From positions 1 to 43,519 of the forward strand of contig NW_019091646.1 in assembly GCF_001949145.1 (NCBI RefSeq): 43,519 nucleotides of DNA, in the 5' to 3' direction. Positions 10,339 through 21,418 of this stretch are shown here, piece after piece. Within the stretch, counting starts at the first letter, position 1. Every line of letters starts with the position of its first letter. Source of the DNA: Acanthaster planci (lineage: Eukaryota > Echinodermata > Asteroidea > Valvatida > Acanthasteridae). Under the pieces are notes generated by a model that did no database searches, had not been told where the DNA came from, and worked only from the letters and a program-made list of their open reading frames with translations. Both the position numbers and the translations under genes were made by a program.

Positions 10339-10973
10339 ACTCGGTGGAAACCCATGGAATTGTGTTTCCATGCAGAAAAAAAAAGGATAAAAAGTGTCAT
10401 TTGATTCTGTGCTAGTGTATGTGAGGAAATTGGTAAATGAGTAGAACACCCTCTATTCTGTTCTGGTCAATAGTCTGGCTCCGTATCTTTTTCTCTATGG
10501 ACTTGCACATCATAATGTCATGATAAAAACTGCATGTGCTGCCACTCTGTGCCATGCACGGTTGACTCTCTCAATTAGGAAATCAGCGGGTTTAACAAGA
10601 GACAGGCAAGTGTTCTAACTAACTCTGCTTTCATTTCGTGATCCAGGATTTGTAAAATGTTTGTTATAAATGGGTCGTCAACAATGCTTTTTCAGGCAAC
10701 AGGGTCACAGAAACCCCTTCAGTGTAAAAGGAATTTCGTGTCATGCGATTTCACTGTAACAATTTTTGTTTCCATAGGAATGTGCACATTTTCGCCGGGA
10801 CCGATGATGTGTGTTTGTTATAACCAGAATTTTGTTATCGCCAGTTTCCTCATAACGAGAGTCGACTGTACATGTACGTGTCCAAAAAAACATCTGAGAT
10901 CATTTGACAACGTGGAAAAACAACTTTGAAAAAGAAGGACATCGCTGAATGCAGAAAGGGGCCAGAACAAATA
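10339..10973. repeat. direct duplication, copy 2 (right of LINE)
   Basis: High-identity partner of 5,742-6,609. It lacks the 0.24-kb insertion of copy 1 and so shows the empty site. The similarity ends at GAACAAATA in both copies. To the right the sequence continues (GAACCATTGATGAAGG), whereas copy 1 runs straight into the 3' end of the LINE. Confidence 0.9.
10559..10868. mobile_element. small DNA transposon (MITE), copy in duplication 2
   Basis: Same element as at 6,197-6,505, with imperfect terminal inverted repeats (left CGGTTGACTCTC, right read inward CAGTCGACTCTCG) and the same CA/TA flanks. Being inside the duplication, it was copied with it rather than inserted twice. Confidence 0.65.
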
Positions 10974-11036
10974 AGAACCATTGATGAAGGCATAAAAATG
11001 CCTGGATATGGGACTGGCTGGAAGAGGATATGGATG

Positions 11037-11150
11037 GAGTTTCACTTGCTGAGATCATCCGCAAGCTTGATCAGCCAGGCGTGGCATATTGCGCAGTGTG
11101 CAAAAGGGAGATCAACTACAGCCAACGCAGATCATTGTAGAGTCTCAAAA
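11037..11150 (+). pseudogene. possible zinc-finger remnant
   Basis: One plus-strand frame reads SLAEIIRKL, then VAYCAVCKREINYSQRRS, which resembles the CxxC start of BED or hAT-transposase-type zinc fingers. The matching HxxxH half is not in frame and a stop follows. It lies just right of duplication copy 2. It could be a transposase fragment or chance. Confidence 0.25.
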
Positions 11151-11209
11151 CATCGGGAGCTTATAAAGTTGCAAAAACAAACTATCCTCTGCAAAGTGAG
11201 ATATTGAAT

Positions 11210-11800
11210 ATTTATTGCAGTTCGGTGAGGAAAATGTGAATATATTTTTTGGCTGTCATACTTAGCATGCAAGAGGTTGCTACCAAGGTCGCCAAGAAAG
11301 CCACACTATAAACTCACATGGAGAAAATAAAATCAACAAGCATCAATTAGAAAAATCTCAGATCTCAAATTATGTTCAAATGTAAATGGTAAAACAAGAA
11401 ATCATGAAAAGTATGCATATTTTTGAAATGAAAAAATATAAAAATTCTCTTAACATTTAATTTAAGTAGTTGTAACTGCCCAGAGTGCACCAGCGAGCAT
11501 CTAGAATTCAAAATATCCCCGGGTCCTAACATGGGCCACGGACCCCATGCTGTATTGGCTTCATGCTGCACACTCGCAATGTCATATGCATAGGTTCTCC
11601 TCTTTTTTTTTTTGCAACAAGAGGTGCATGCCTGATGTAGGAGTCACTGCTGATGAACCATACAATGGGGTTTCTTTAATATAATGAGCTAAATCCTAAC
11701 CAGGATCCTAACTCAGTGCCTGATTGCCGACAAAGACCTCACATCTCCTTCAGTGGTATGGATTGTTAAAACTACAATCAAGAACGCTTGTTAACGCAGT
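11210..11800. other. unannotated sequence
   Basis: AT-rich, with no recognisable gene or repeat boundary; it includes a T-run near 11,604. Confidence 0.5.
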
Positions 11801-12720
11801 TGACACTAATCCGCTTAGAACCTCTATTCATGAGTGGAGGGCCTGGGAAGCAGACTGTGATAAGCTATTCGTTTCAGTGACTTTGAAATGCCAACGGGCC
11901 AGATCGACCCTACTAGATGAGAAAGGCAATAATACAGGTGGAGGATCATACCAGCCAGGAAGTGGGTGGGCAATCTCATCTTGTAGAGAAATCGGCCGTC
12001 AGGGGATACCACACCTTACTGTGATTGGCTAGCTTGAGTACGGTGGGAACATTATTCAAAGTTGATATGTATGAATTGGGAAGTTACAAAGTAGGGGTGT
12101 CAAGTGAAATCAAGTTCATACAAAAAAATGCGGTTCCGGTTGGCTTAAATTGGAACAAGTGTGACACAGAAGGAAAGGGATCAATCAGAAAGCCAGGGGG
12201 GGCCTGGTGAATTATATACAACAACCTGATGAATTTGTCTGAGGCACATCTGTCTGAAGTTATGTGGAATCACTGGTGACTGAATTCTGAAAGGCGACCG
12301 CCTACTGGGCTCCAGGGAAGGGGTATGATAACTCTCCAGTTGTCAGAAGCACTTGTTGGTTTGCAACCCCCAGCACTTTGGAGACCACGCATATCTGGGG
12401 GCCGACTGCTGTTGGAGGCCTATAAAGATGAAGACTGGCCTGCATCTGTCTTGGATCCACAAGATGAACTCTGGTTGGAAGAGATATTTCTTGGTCTCTT
12501 CCTTTGAGCATTGATGGTAGAAGAATGGCATTTGGCCGAATACCAAAGCTCCAACTTGTCTTTTGTCTTGAGACATTTGGCTTCCTGCATCATGGCCTCA
12601 CTGATTTTCTTGTCAAATAGATTGCTCCTTTCCAGAGGAAGATCTAATAGGCCATGTTCAGATCCAACTGATGGGAGGGATAAGGATAATGGAACATCGC
12701 AGTAGGGAAGTTGAAGTAAA
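11800..12720 (-). pseudogene. DIRS-like element fragment: gag end and reverse-transcriptase start
   Basis: On the minus strand, 12,680-12,480 gives a gag-like segment (ISEAMMQEAKCL, then lysine/serine-rich sequence). From 12,305 the N-terminal marker of DIRS reverse transcriptases appears (VGGRLSEF, for VGGRLxxF), followed near 12,250 by HITSDR and by an aromatic, proline-ended segment. The frames are broken by stops. It lies downstream of another DIRS-like copy on the same strand but restarts the gene order (gag then reverse transcriptase), so it is a separate element or a tandem partner. Confidence 0.55.
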
Positions 12721-13099
12721 GCCTAATGCAAATTTCCAAGAGAAAGTCCCAGCAATCATGTTACTGGCATTTATCAAGGAAGGATTTTCATGACATCAAA
12801 TAAGAGTGTCAGGAGGGAAAAGGATGCTAACGTTTTGGTCTTAGCCTAAAAAAATTATTTACTGAGTAAGGGTTCTCATGTCTCAGTAGATCTTTTGCCT
12901 CAGAAGATAGAGTGGGGGTTGAAAAATCAAACTTCGTTTTGTCAGTGGAGTTATCTGTTATTCTTGAACCTGCTTTAAACCATCATTCATAATATCTGCC
13001 CACGATATCCATCTACAGGGAAAGAGGGCTGTTTAAGTTTGGTTGTACCCGTATCCCTACGGCAGGACGGTTAAGAGAGCTCACTTGGGGAAGGAGAAA

Positions 13100-13330
13100 A
13101 TTGAAGCAGCCTGTCCAATGGAGAGGCCATCTGCATCGAGTAGAAGAGAAAGAAGGAGTGAGTATATCGACTTTTGTGTCAGATAGGCTCCAGAACAGTA
13201 GTTCCTGATTGTTGAAGAGATACATCAAGAACTCTATTATGAGGGAAAAAGTTACTTCAGTTGGATTCGCAGCATGCTCTTTACACCAAGAGTTGAAATG
13301 TCGAATGTGGCTGTCATAAACTTTCTCATA
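13100..13330 (-). pseudogene. DIRS tyrosine recombinase, N-terminal (core-binding) part
   Basis: The minus-strand frame gives VYDSHIRHFNSWCKEH followed by IIEFLMYLFNN, the SAM-like core-binding domain of DIRS tyrosine recombinases (pattern Y-x4-F-x2-W-C ... FLxYLF). After this the frame breaks, and the catalytic Arg-His-Arg-Tyr region is not found. The enzyme would integrate circular DNA into the genome without an endonuclease. Confidence 0.65.
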
Positions 13331-13591
13331 GACAAGCGTCTGCTTCTGGCAACCAGAGCAGCAGTGTGTTGAAAAACCCCTGCCTGGTGAAATGATTGTT
13401 GGACAATGTCCAACACACTAGGTGCAAATGAAGAGGATCCAGATGGAGATGGTGAGACTTGGGCTGAAACAGCAGGTCATGGCGCAGGGGCACTAACAGG
13501 GGAATATTGACCAGAAACCTCATGATTTGGGGAAATAAAGGCTGTCTCGGTCAGTATGGTGAGATGAAAAGAACTCAGCAATGTTCTTTCT

Positions 13592-14199
13592 CTATCTTTG
13601 ACAGCACCCTTGGGACCAGTGAAATGGGAGGAAAGGCATAAGCCAGGAAACCTTTCCAAGAGAAGCCCAGAGCATCAGTCGTCCACGCTTGAGGATGTGG
13701 AAATCTGGTGCAAAATGTGGGGAGTTGAGCAGATGAGATACAAAGAGGTCTACATGCAGCCTGTCAGTTGCTCGGAAGAGGGCACGGACCAACTTTGGCT
13801 GAAGAGCCAACTCTGTCAGGCAAACCCTACCCCGAGAAAAGAGCATCAGCCACGTCGTTCTTTTTTTCCGGGAATGTGTTCGGCAAGGACCAGGACAGAA
13901 TTACGAATGAACTGCTGAAGCGGATCCCAGGCAAGGAGGCAAAGGGTAGGCGAGCGAATGCCTCCTTGGCGATTGATGTAGGCGACAGCAGTAGCGTTGT
14001 CTGACTGAACCAGAACTTTCTTGCCTGTCAGGAACGGCCAGAAATGACAAAGAGCATTGAAGATTGCATGGAGCTCAAGACTGTTCATGTGGGAGTCCTG
14101 CAAGGTTGACTCCCATTGGCCGGAAATCTGATATGGCGGAAGGCTGGTGCCCCACCCGTAGGTCGAAGCGTCTGTTGTAAATCTAAAAAATTTAAACAA
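13592..14199 (-). pseudogene. DIRS RNase H and C-terminal extension
   Basis: The frame 14,199-13,846 shows TTDASTYGWGTSL at its start, a NSLELHAIFNALCHF segment and VLVQSDNATAVAYINRQGG. These hold the acidic residues expected of RNase H (TDAS, E in LELxAI, SDNxTxVAY). The overlapping frame 13,846-13,592 holds an SRGR and a FHILKRGRLMLWASLGK segment corresponding to the region linked in DIRS elements to a methyltransferase-like domain. One frameshift lies near 13,850. Confidence 0.8.
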
Positions 14200-14285
14200 T
14201 CTAAATCTAAAAAATCTGATTTAAATTTTTAAAATCCGATTTTTAAAATTTTTTTTTTAAAATCATGATTTTTATCAACCCTGCT
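14160..14285. repeat. A/T low-complexity tract inside the DIRS copy
   Basis: Degenerate repetition of AAATCTGATTT / AAAATCCGATTTT units ending in a run of Ts. It separates the reverse transcriptase from RNase H and lies where the two domains should be continuous, so it is probably an insertion or replication-slippage expansion. Confidence 0.6.
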
Positions 14286-15330
14286 TGGAAGACCACCATG
14301 TTAGGTGGTGACTTAAGAAGACCAGCACCAGCATGAGAAGGACCAGATAATCTGTGCGCAGTCTGAAGTGAGACAGGAGTTGGAGTTGGAAAGGTCTCAT
14401 GTGGGGTCGGCACCAAAGGACAAGGTCGACAAGACTGGCCATGAGACCAAGAAGTTGTAGCTAAGCCCATGCATTTATCTGTTGACGAACTCAAAACAGG
14501 GACCACTCTGGTGAATACTCACAGAGAGGTGGAAAGACCGAGAGTGTGAAACTCATAGGTCTGACCCTGATACGAGAGGTGCAGGAACCGGCGATCGTTG
14601 GGATGAATGGGTATGTGAAGGTAGGCATCCATGAGGTCGATCGAAGCCACCTAAGCTGGAGTGGAGATTCAGCAAAGAACTGTGCGAAGGGTCTCCATCC
14701 AGAACTGCCTAGGGCGGATGAATTTATTCAGCAGCTTTAGATTGAGAATCGGTCTCTATTTCTCAGAGTCCTTCTTCGGGGTAAGGGAAAATGTTGACAT
14801 GAAACCCGTGCAGAAATTGAGTGCTGGAACTGGAATGATTGCCCACTTCTAAAGGAGGTTCGCAATTTCCAACTCCAAGGCCCTTCACTTGGACTGACTG
14901 ATGGGAACCAACCATGGCCGAAACACCGTGTTGGGCGGAGAGGCACTCGTGAACTTGAGGCGGTAACCATGTAGAAGAGTGTCAAGGACCCATCTATCTA
15001 ATGTTATTTCCCCCCCCCCATAACCCTGCGAAAGATAGAAAATGGCCCCCAATGGGTTCGGGATTGATGACCGAAGAAGGGGTGGAATAGTCACTGATGC
15101 CGACCCCCGAAAGACCGTGGGGGGCAGTAGGTGATACCACGCTGGGCACTGGAGGAAGCCGGAGCCATAGAGCGTGAATGTTCCCAGGTGGAACGCAAAG
15201 GCCAAGGAACATGTCAAGGAGTCCCTGTAAGATGATGCACCTGAGGAGCGGAGTGTTGCGGAGGCCTTGGAGGAGTCGGACGAGGAACACAAGGATTAGA
15301 GTTGGCTTGCTGATGAAAGGAGATCTTCTG
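14240..15330 (-). pseudogene. DIRS reverse transcriptase with missing active-site segment
   Basis: Minus-strand frames show in order: the N-terminal ITLDRWVLDTLLHGYRLKFT (around 15,000), KYRPILNLKLLNKFI (around 14,740), ASIDLMDAYLHIPIHP with the first catalytic aspartate (around 14,640), and the GLSTSL and VFTRV motif (around 14,520). The family then has a YLDDWL motif, but here the reading jumps directly to the C-terminal region (LVSWPVLSTL..., around 14,450), so the active-site strand is deleted. In-frame stops also occur. The gene must be inactive. Confidence 0.8.
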
Positions 15331-16105
15331 GGCATTGTTGATCCCCTTGACCTCACTTTCGAGAAGAGAAGTAAATTGACCCGCAAAGATATGTTTGGCA
15401 AACAGGGGAAGACTCTTGAGGGTGAAATTAACTGACTTGTGGAGAATACTCACAGCCAGATTTCCTACAGGAAGCTGTAGCACGAACAGATACCCTGGCA
15501 AAGTGCTCAAGCCCTGTAAGCAAGGAATCGTCTAGGCATGCAGTGAAAGGCCATGGTCACAAACTCGCAAGCCCGGGACAAGAACTTGGTAAGGAGGAGG
15601 AGAAAAGCCATGCAGTTGATACCCGAGCGAGCAGCTAAATCAACATCCTTCAGAGCCGACTCCATTTGCTGAAAATTCCTATTTGTGAAAGATTTCACCC
15701 TGTTCGGAAAAATCTTATCTCTGGCCATGTCGGGGAAGTCTGGAACTGAGACATATTGATCAAAATTAGCCCGTGGGAACTTAAAAACTGGTGTGGGCGG
15801 AAGCCTGAAGTCCACCGCTTGGCCTTCAGCAGTCTGTCTATTGCATCTGTACAAGAATGATCAAGGAGAAACTCTGGGAAGAGGGGGGGAAGATGAGGTC
15901 TCTCCGGGTAAACGACGCTTGAATGGGGATCCCCCCCATCATCAGGAGGTGATGGGGTAGGCAGTCCCGGGACTTTTATCATCTCCCACTGTGGAAGATG
16001 TAAGCGAGACTCGAACGGCAAAAGATCGATCACCGAAAGGAGCTCATCCTCATTCAGAGACTGACCTGAGCCAGAAATACAAAGAAAGGTCAGGACTAGA
16101 AGCAA
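15214..16105 (-). pseudogene. DIRS gag-like ORF
   Basis: Three overlapping minus-strand frames (16,105-15,695, 15,854-15,507 and 15,510-15,214) give a gag-type protein of DIRS elements. There is an acidic N-terminus with DELLSVIDLLPFESRL, then a PTPSPPDD-type proline-rich part, an ALKDVDLAARSGINCM segment and, near the end, LQLPVGNLAVSILHKS. The protein would package the element RNA. Two frame changes break it. A run of Cs near 15,010 falls just beyond it in the reverse transcriptase. Confidence 0.65.
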
Positions 16106-16109
16106 AACC

Positions 16110-18564
16110 CACCAACAAAATGGTAGTTTGTTTATTCATGGACTCTACAATCGTACACGAAACCAATACACCAGTAGAGGCCGCTCTTAATGGGAGGACT
16201 GTGTGAATAGACTCCGCCCGGAGCAGTGAGCCCCACAATTACTTGTGTGCATCTTGTGCCAACAGGACCTGAATAAGGGCTATCTCAGGGTCATGCTACT
16301 CACAACTCACACTGCGAAATAGCGATCTTCTCTTTACTCGACCGTAAGTTCCCACAAGCAATTCTTATCTCACCACCAAATAGCCCCTCAACCTACCAAG
16401 CCCCTCAACAACACTCGGGACTAAGCACTGGCCACACTTACACTCACGTACAAGGTGTATCAAACCTCACTAGTTGCTTGCTCTGCCTAAACTACAGTTT
16501 TGGGTATGTTATAGCAGAATTGAACCAAATGCAAGGTTCTACTATAACACAGTCCCTTCGCACCTTGTATCCCCTTGCAAGCCGGCTGCTGCCATGACTA
16601 CACCTGCGCACGCATGCTACATGTGACCAAGCAGTGATTAGCATTGCCCAATAACCTACATGCAAGGTAAAGCATAAGCGATGTGTCCGCTTGACACACG
16701 TCTAACGTGAGTATACATCTGCCCTCTGTTACAGTGCAGAGTGCCATCTATCGCCCTCATTGCACCTGTCACCTAGTACCCTCTGCCGTGTCACAATATT
16801 TATGCCCTTGTTGTGTCATACTGTAAAAATTCAATGTTTAGTTTTTGCGTCATATGATGAAATAGAAATGATGCGGCACAGCCCAATCTTCGGACACGGA
16901 TTGGGTTTGTCTGTTTTTTCATTTGTTTGTCCACGAGGAAGTTTTGCAAGTTTTAAATTTCCTCTTGTATGAAATATTGAGATATTTATAAAATGTTCAC
17001 ACAATTCGTTTTCGAGTGTAAAATCAATAGCCTTTCCCCAATGGGCACTTGACCATTCAACCTGGCAGTGAAAATGATCCCACCGCCCGGTCAGACATTA
17101 ACGCATGGAGAAAATCGACCAAACACTTAAAGCAAACAGCTCTGAGGTGGGTTATTCCATGAAGTTGGAGACACCTAGTTATTTGCCTACAGTCTGAAAA
17201 CTTTGGAGTAAATCACATGGCTACTTAAATAATTATCCATTTAAATTTACATTAAAAAAAGAATACTGAGAGGTATATTGTTGAATCATATTGTTCATAT
17301 TTGTGGAAACATTTTTTGCAGCATAAAGCATGAAAAGTGGTTTCTGGTTATAAAAAAAAACCAATATTTTGTGACAAAATAAATGGGCACTTAAGAAACG
17401 AAGAGAGTGGGTTGAAAGTATATGTAAACATTGTCTTCTCTTTTACATATCCGCATCCATATCAACCCTCTACAGTTCACTGTATAGTTTATGTTTACTT
17501 CATAAGTAAGCCCCTGTGTTGTTCGAGGGTACGAACGTAACATGTGGTATTGCCTGCCTGTTTGGATGCATCATAAATGCTTACCACGCAAAACACGGAC
17601 ATCGTTGGCCATTTTGCCGTTGTGATTAACTGGCTAGCATTGTGTGAATTGTCCATAATTGTTGTGAATTGGCTACTGTGGTAATTTTTCAAGGATTAAG
17701 ACGGGTTTTTATCAATTTTTGGGACAATTTTTGAAGCTTTAATCCCCATTCATGCCATTCAGCACAGACAAATTGACTCAAAAAATATCCAACTTACTGA
17801 CCCTATTATGAGAGGCATGTAATCGCAAGCAGAACTATTATTTTTTTTGGCCTAATACGACTTTACCTGAAATAGCTCCCGGGCTCAGTGAAACAGCTTC
17901 TGAAAATCTCTGAGTTTTGAAAGGCCAGGAGCTGTTTTTAGCTTCTGGGCAAAAAAAAGCTTAATGTCGACCCCTGTATAATGTCTCTAACAATTTCATC
18001 CGTGCTCATTTTGTATTGACAATTGTGGTAGCTTGTCACTGTGAGCTTCATGTCTTAAGGGCATTGTAAATCTTCTGCCAGCAACACAGGCACAGATTAT
18101 AATGTAAATAAGGTATAAAGTGTTTATTTTGATATTCTTTGTTCACATTGGCACATTTTATACATGAAATTCACATATTTATAATCATACAATAGGTGCA
18201 TTTTTTCATTGGTTTTCATTCCCTTTGCATTTTGTCGTTGAATTTTTCAGATTTTGTTTGCTCTGACGTCAGCATTAGATATTACATACATGATGACAAG
18301 GAAAAACTTTCAACTTGATATAAAAAAGAAGACATCCATTGAAACACAAGCATAAGGAAAAACAATTTTTTTTGATGACCCGTAATTGCCATGTAACATG
18401 AAAACCTTTCTATCAATCTTTGCAAACTTGGTATCAAAAGTTGTGCAAGACTTTAAAGACTTTAAAGTAGTCGAAAAATTTCCAAGGGGGAGGTAAATTT
18501 AATCTCCCCAGTGTTGTGTTCGAGTCCAACATAAGTCCCTTCACAAGGCTAGTCATAAGGCTAG
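16110..18564. other. unannotated sequence, left part probably DIRS 5' region
   Basis: The first 0.5-0.7 kb is GC-richer, includes a short inverted pair (GTTATAGCAGAA near 16,509 and TTCTACTATAAC near 16,542), and may be the untranslated leader of the neighbouring DIRS copy. From about 16,820 to 18,560 the sequence is AT-rich and I see nothing recognisable. Confidence 0.4.
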
Positions 18565-18595
18565 CCCATGTTGACATGGTGGATGTCAACATGGG
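18565..18595. repeat. perfect 13-bp palindrome (hairpin)
   Basis: CCCATGTTGACAT (18,565-18,577), a 5-base loop GGTGG, and ATGTCAACATGGG (18,583-18,595) pair perfectly. Just upstream 'AAGGCTAG' occurs twice and a B-box-like GTTCGAGTCC occurs near 18,518. It may be a terminus or regulatory structure of a small repeat; no tRNA fold is seen. Confidence 0.7.
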
Positions 18596-18791
18596 TGGTT
18601 GTGTTTTTATTTCTTTCCTTTTTTAACCCACAATTGTTAACTATCTTACCTCCTCTGCAATGGTTTTTACTTGTCTTTTGCCTTCAATGCGTTCTCAGTA
18701 TAATCATCTTTAGATTTATCAGACTGTGATTTCCTTAGCCAATGTTATCTTTTGGATGGTGACAGATTTCTTCTTGATGATTTGAACTTGT

Positions 18792-19355
18792 GTGGCTATG
18801 TTCAAAATGGCCGCCTACTTATCGCACACATGTTCAATGGGACATGCAACAGCAATGACTTTCACAACCTGTGTGGTCTTGCTTTGTACGATTTCAACAT
18901 CGTCTCTCGCTCTCATCATTCAGACTGGGATCTTCGACGGTTACTACCATGGACTGTTATCTACACAAACAATCTGGGCAGACCATAATATCCCTGAGCC
19001 TGCGTTTGATTGTTGGAATCTGTTCCCCTGGATTAGGAACTTGGCCCTACACTACACGATCTCCCATAAACCCAGGTATTGCAAAGTCTCTATTGCTTAT
19101 TATAGCAATTGCACGGCAAGTTTTCAACTGACTCATCTACCTGTTGACTTGTCAGGCGACATTGAAGCTAACCCTGGCCCTGCCAAATTCCCCTGCTCCC
19201 AATGTGAGAAACCAGTCAGGAAGAACCAATGGGGCATTTGTTGTGATTCCTGTGACTTATGGACTCATGCAAAATGTGTTTCCATCAGCGTAGCAAGATA
19301 CCACCAGCTTGCTCAGAATTTAACCGGTGTCATATGTACTCTGCCATTTTTGTAG
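18792..19355 (+). pseudogene. LINE 'A' N-terminal ORF: leader, 2A-like peptide, PHD finger
   Basis: A 187-codon frame. Residues 1-115 are a poorly conserved leader with a hydrophobic stretch (about residues 25-45), which might act as a signal. The motif GDIEANPGP at residues 122-130 is a canonical 2A-type recoding sequence (D-I/V-E-x-N-P-G-P), where ribosomes skip a peptide bond before the last proline. A PHD-type zinc finger follows (CSQC, then WGICCDSC, then WTHAKC, residues 135-165). Such 2A plus PHD leaders are known in CR1/L2-type elements. The frame then breaks into the endonuclease remnant. Confidence 0.75.
19155..19181 (+). other. 2A-like translational recoding motif
   Basis: Codons for GDIEANPGP, in frame with the PHD finger downstream. 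The preceding residues (LTHLPVDLS) match the usual hydrophobic lead-in. Established for 2A sequences: the bond between the final glycine and proline is skipped, releasing the leader from the rest of the protein. Confidence 0.75.
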
Positions 19356-20190
19356 TCTGTGACTTTAATATCAATTTCTGCCCTTCTGTAATCCGTACAG
19401 CTGGGTTACTAGATCGGCTCCAGCATGCTTCCAATATTTTAAATTTTCATCAAATGGTTAACCTGGTTACTCTTAGGAATTCCTCTGACAACATGAAGAG
19501 GTCCACCCTTGACCTGATTTTTACTAATAGACCTGATATCGTCAGTCATGTTTCTGCAGCACCCAGTTTGGGCCTTAGTGATCACAATGAAGTTTTATTT
19601 GATTGTTCTACCACTTTTGACAGTAAATCTTTGAACCATACTTTTTATCAGTACGATAAGGCTGACCAAACTGTTCTGTGTGATACACTTGATCAGGTGC
19701 ATTGGGACACACATTTATTGCCTGACTTAGGTATTGACCAAATTTGGGATAACTTACAGGTTTACTCTTTGCTGTCATCCATGATGTTGTTCCAATGGCC
19801 AGGCAAAAAGGTAAAAGAAGGCAGCCTTGGATCACTGGTGAAGAAAAAACATACGGCTTACAAAGTGGCTGTGAGAAACAGTAATAATGTCCATCTCTGG
19901 CTTTTAAGTATAAAAACCTACGTAACAAGGTTAAATATGTCACCAGGAAATCTTACAGTCATTATTTAAAGGATTTGGCCAACAACTGTAAAACTAATCC
20001 TAAACGACTCTGGTCGTTTGTAAGCTCAAACCATAAAAAATTGGCAGTTGCCTGTCTACACATTGAGGGGAAACTATAACTGATTCTGTGACCATTGCTA
20101 ACAAATTTAATCATAGCTTTCAACTGAATTTTCATACTGACAGTAATTCTTTCATTCCTGTTAAGTGTAGTCACACCTGTAATCAGTTTA
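19340..20190 (+). pseudogene. LINE 'A' endonuclease C-terminus and linker (internally deleted)
   Basis: The frame 19,259-19,969 contains VCDFNINF (the catalytic DFN of APE endonucleases), then a KRSTLDLIFTNRPDI segment and LGLSDHNEV, which holds the catalytic SDH. The following frame gives the KTNPKRLWSFV segment that precedes the reverse transcriptase in CR1/L2-type LINEs. The N-terminal two thirds of the endonuclease are absent, so the domain cannot fold normally although its last motifs are intact. Confidence 0.75.
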
Positions 20191-20395
20191 GGTTGACCTT
20201 TATTTTTATTTATTTATTTCTGATATTTATACAGTGTAACCTATTCACCATAAGGTGGTCTCCCAAGGGCCCTGACATATACATTAAAGAAAAAAACCAC
20301 ACATGTACAATGAACAAATTAAATACATTTTAAAATGAATTTAAAAATGAAAATTAAATATAACTTAGAATTTTATCTAAAAAAATAAAATAACA

Positions 20396-21372
20396 TTAAA
20401 ACTGTTGAAGAGCTGATTTTAGAGAATGTTTAAAAATGCCAAGTGACGGTGCCGATTTCACAGATTGGTCCAAATTATTGCACACTGATATCAGTGTGAG
20501 CAAAGGGCTGTGTCTTAGACATTCAGAATGAAACTTTGGAACAAATAGTGAACTTATGGCATGCCGCATATTATAATTATGGATCTGGTTAGTTGGAGTT
20601 AAACCATCCTTTAAATAAGCTAGTGCCAAATTATGCATACATTTGCACATTAGAACAGCACAATGGTAAATAAATCTTTGTTTCAATGGTATCCATTTTA
20701 GCTCACGAAATAAATCAGTTGATGGAGTATTGTAACCCTTACTCAAGATAATTCTAGCAGCTTGTTTATAAAGTTTCTCAAGCTTGTTATTATGTGTCTG
20801 GAACCTATTAGACCAAATCCGGGCACAGTAATCAAAGTGAGGCTGGACAAATGAGTTGTAGAGAAGCAGCAAGGAATCGGTCCAAATATAAGGCTTGACC
20901 CTTCAAAGCATACATAATTTGGATTGGAGAGATTTACAAACTTTCTTGACCTGGACATGCCAATTCAATTCTTTATCTATTAAAAGTCCAAGGCACTTGG
21001 CTACTTTCACACGTTTTAAGACATTACCACAAACACTAATGCTAGAGTTGTCGACACTTTTTACCTTAGCCCTGGAACTGATAAGCATAACAGCAGTTTT
21101 GTCAAGATTAACTACGAGACGTTTTTCCTTTATCCAGTTCATGACTTGAGTGACTCCTTGAAGCATTTTTTTTCTATTTCCTTGCGACTTACAGATAATG
21201 TAGTGTCATCTGCATACATATCAATTACACCTTCAGTGACAGAGTAAGGCATAGCATTGACATAAATAGAGAAAAGTAGCAGTCCCAGGATAGACCCTTG
21301 GGGAACTCCTGTACAAATATTTAAAGGACGAGAATTTTCGCCTCTGAAAAAGACTCTCTGAGTGCGATCCAT
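20396..21372 (-). pseudogene. LINE 'B' reverse transcriptase, C-terminal half
   Basis: Three frames in order. 21,372-21,139 holds GVPQGSILGLLLF and MYADDTTLSV, the motif with the two catalytic aspartates. 21,166-20,903 holds a NWIKEKRLVVNLDKTAVMLI segment. 20,872-20,396 holds the thumb motif (YNSFVQPHFDYCARIW, then LYKQAARII, then LKWIPLKQRFIYH). All fit CR1/L2-type LINEs. Two frameshifts (about 21,150 and 20,890) break it. The finger domain upstream is missing on the far side of the MITE. Confidence 0.85.
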
Positions 21373-21418
21373 TTAACAGTGTTGTCAGAACACCCAAATA
21401 ATCTCAGCTTTCTTAACA

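Larger units (their letters stand above)
12900..16110 (-). mobile_element. DIRS-like tyrosine-recombinase retrotransposon, decayed copy
   Basis: Minus-strand order: gag (16,105-15,214), reverse transcriptase (15,330-14,240), RNase H (14,199-13,846), the DIRS C-terminal extension (13,846-13,600), and the start of the tyrosine recombinase (about 13,320-13,100). This is the standard DIRS gene order. Frameshifts are frequent, part of the palm domain is missing, and the catalytic half of the recombinase is not readable, so it cannot move by itself. Terminal repeats were not identified with confidence. Confidence 0.85.
18750..20201 (+). mobile_element. CR1/L2-type LINE 'A' (5' part), with 2A-like peptide and PHD finger
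   Basis: A plus-strand element. The leader frame (from 18,792) ends in a 2A-like motif and a PHD finger (to about 19,350). The end of the endonuclease domain follows (19,357-19,640), then the linker before the reverse transcriptase (19,640-20,190). Most of the endonuclease is deleted between the PHD finger and the DFN-containing segment. The element stops abruptly at about 20,201 where a minus-strand LINE begins; its 3' end is probably at 24,376-24,972. Confidence 0.75.

Noticed and set aside
18505-18560. Possible tRNA gene from the GTTCGAGTCC B-box-like word
   Set aside because: The T-arm does not pair properly and no acceptor or anticodon arm can be drawn.
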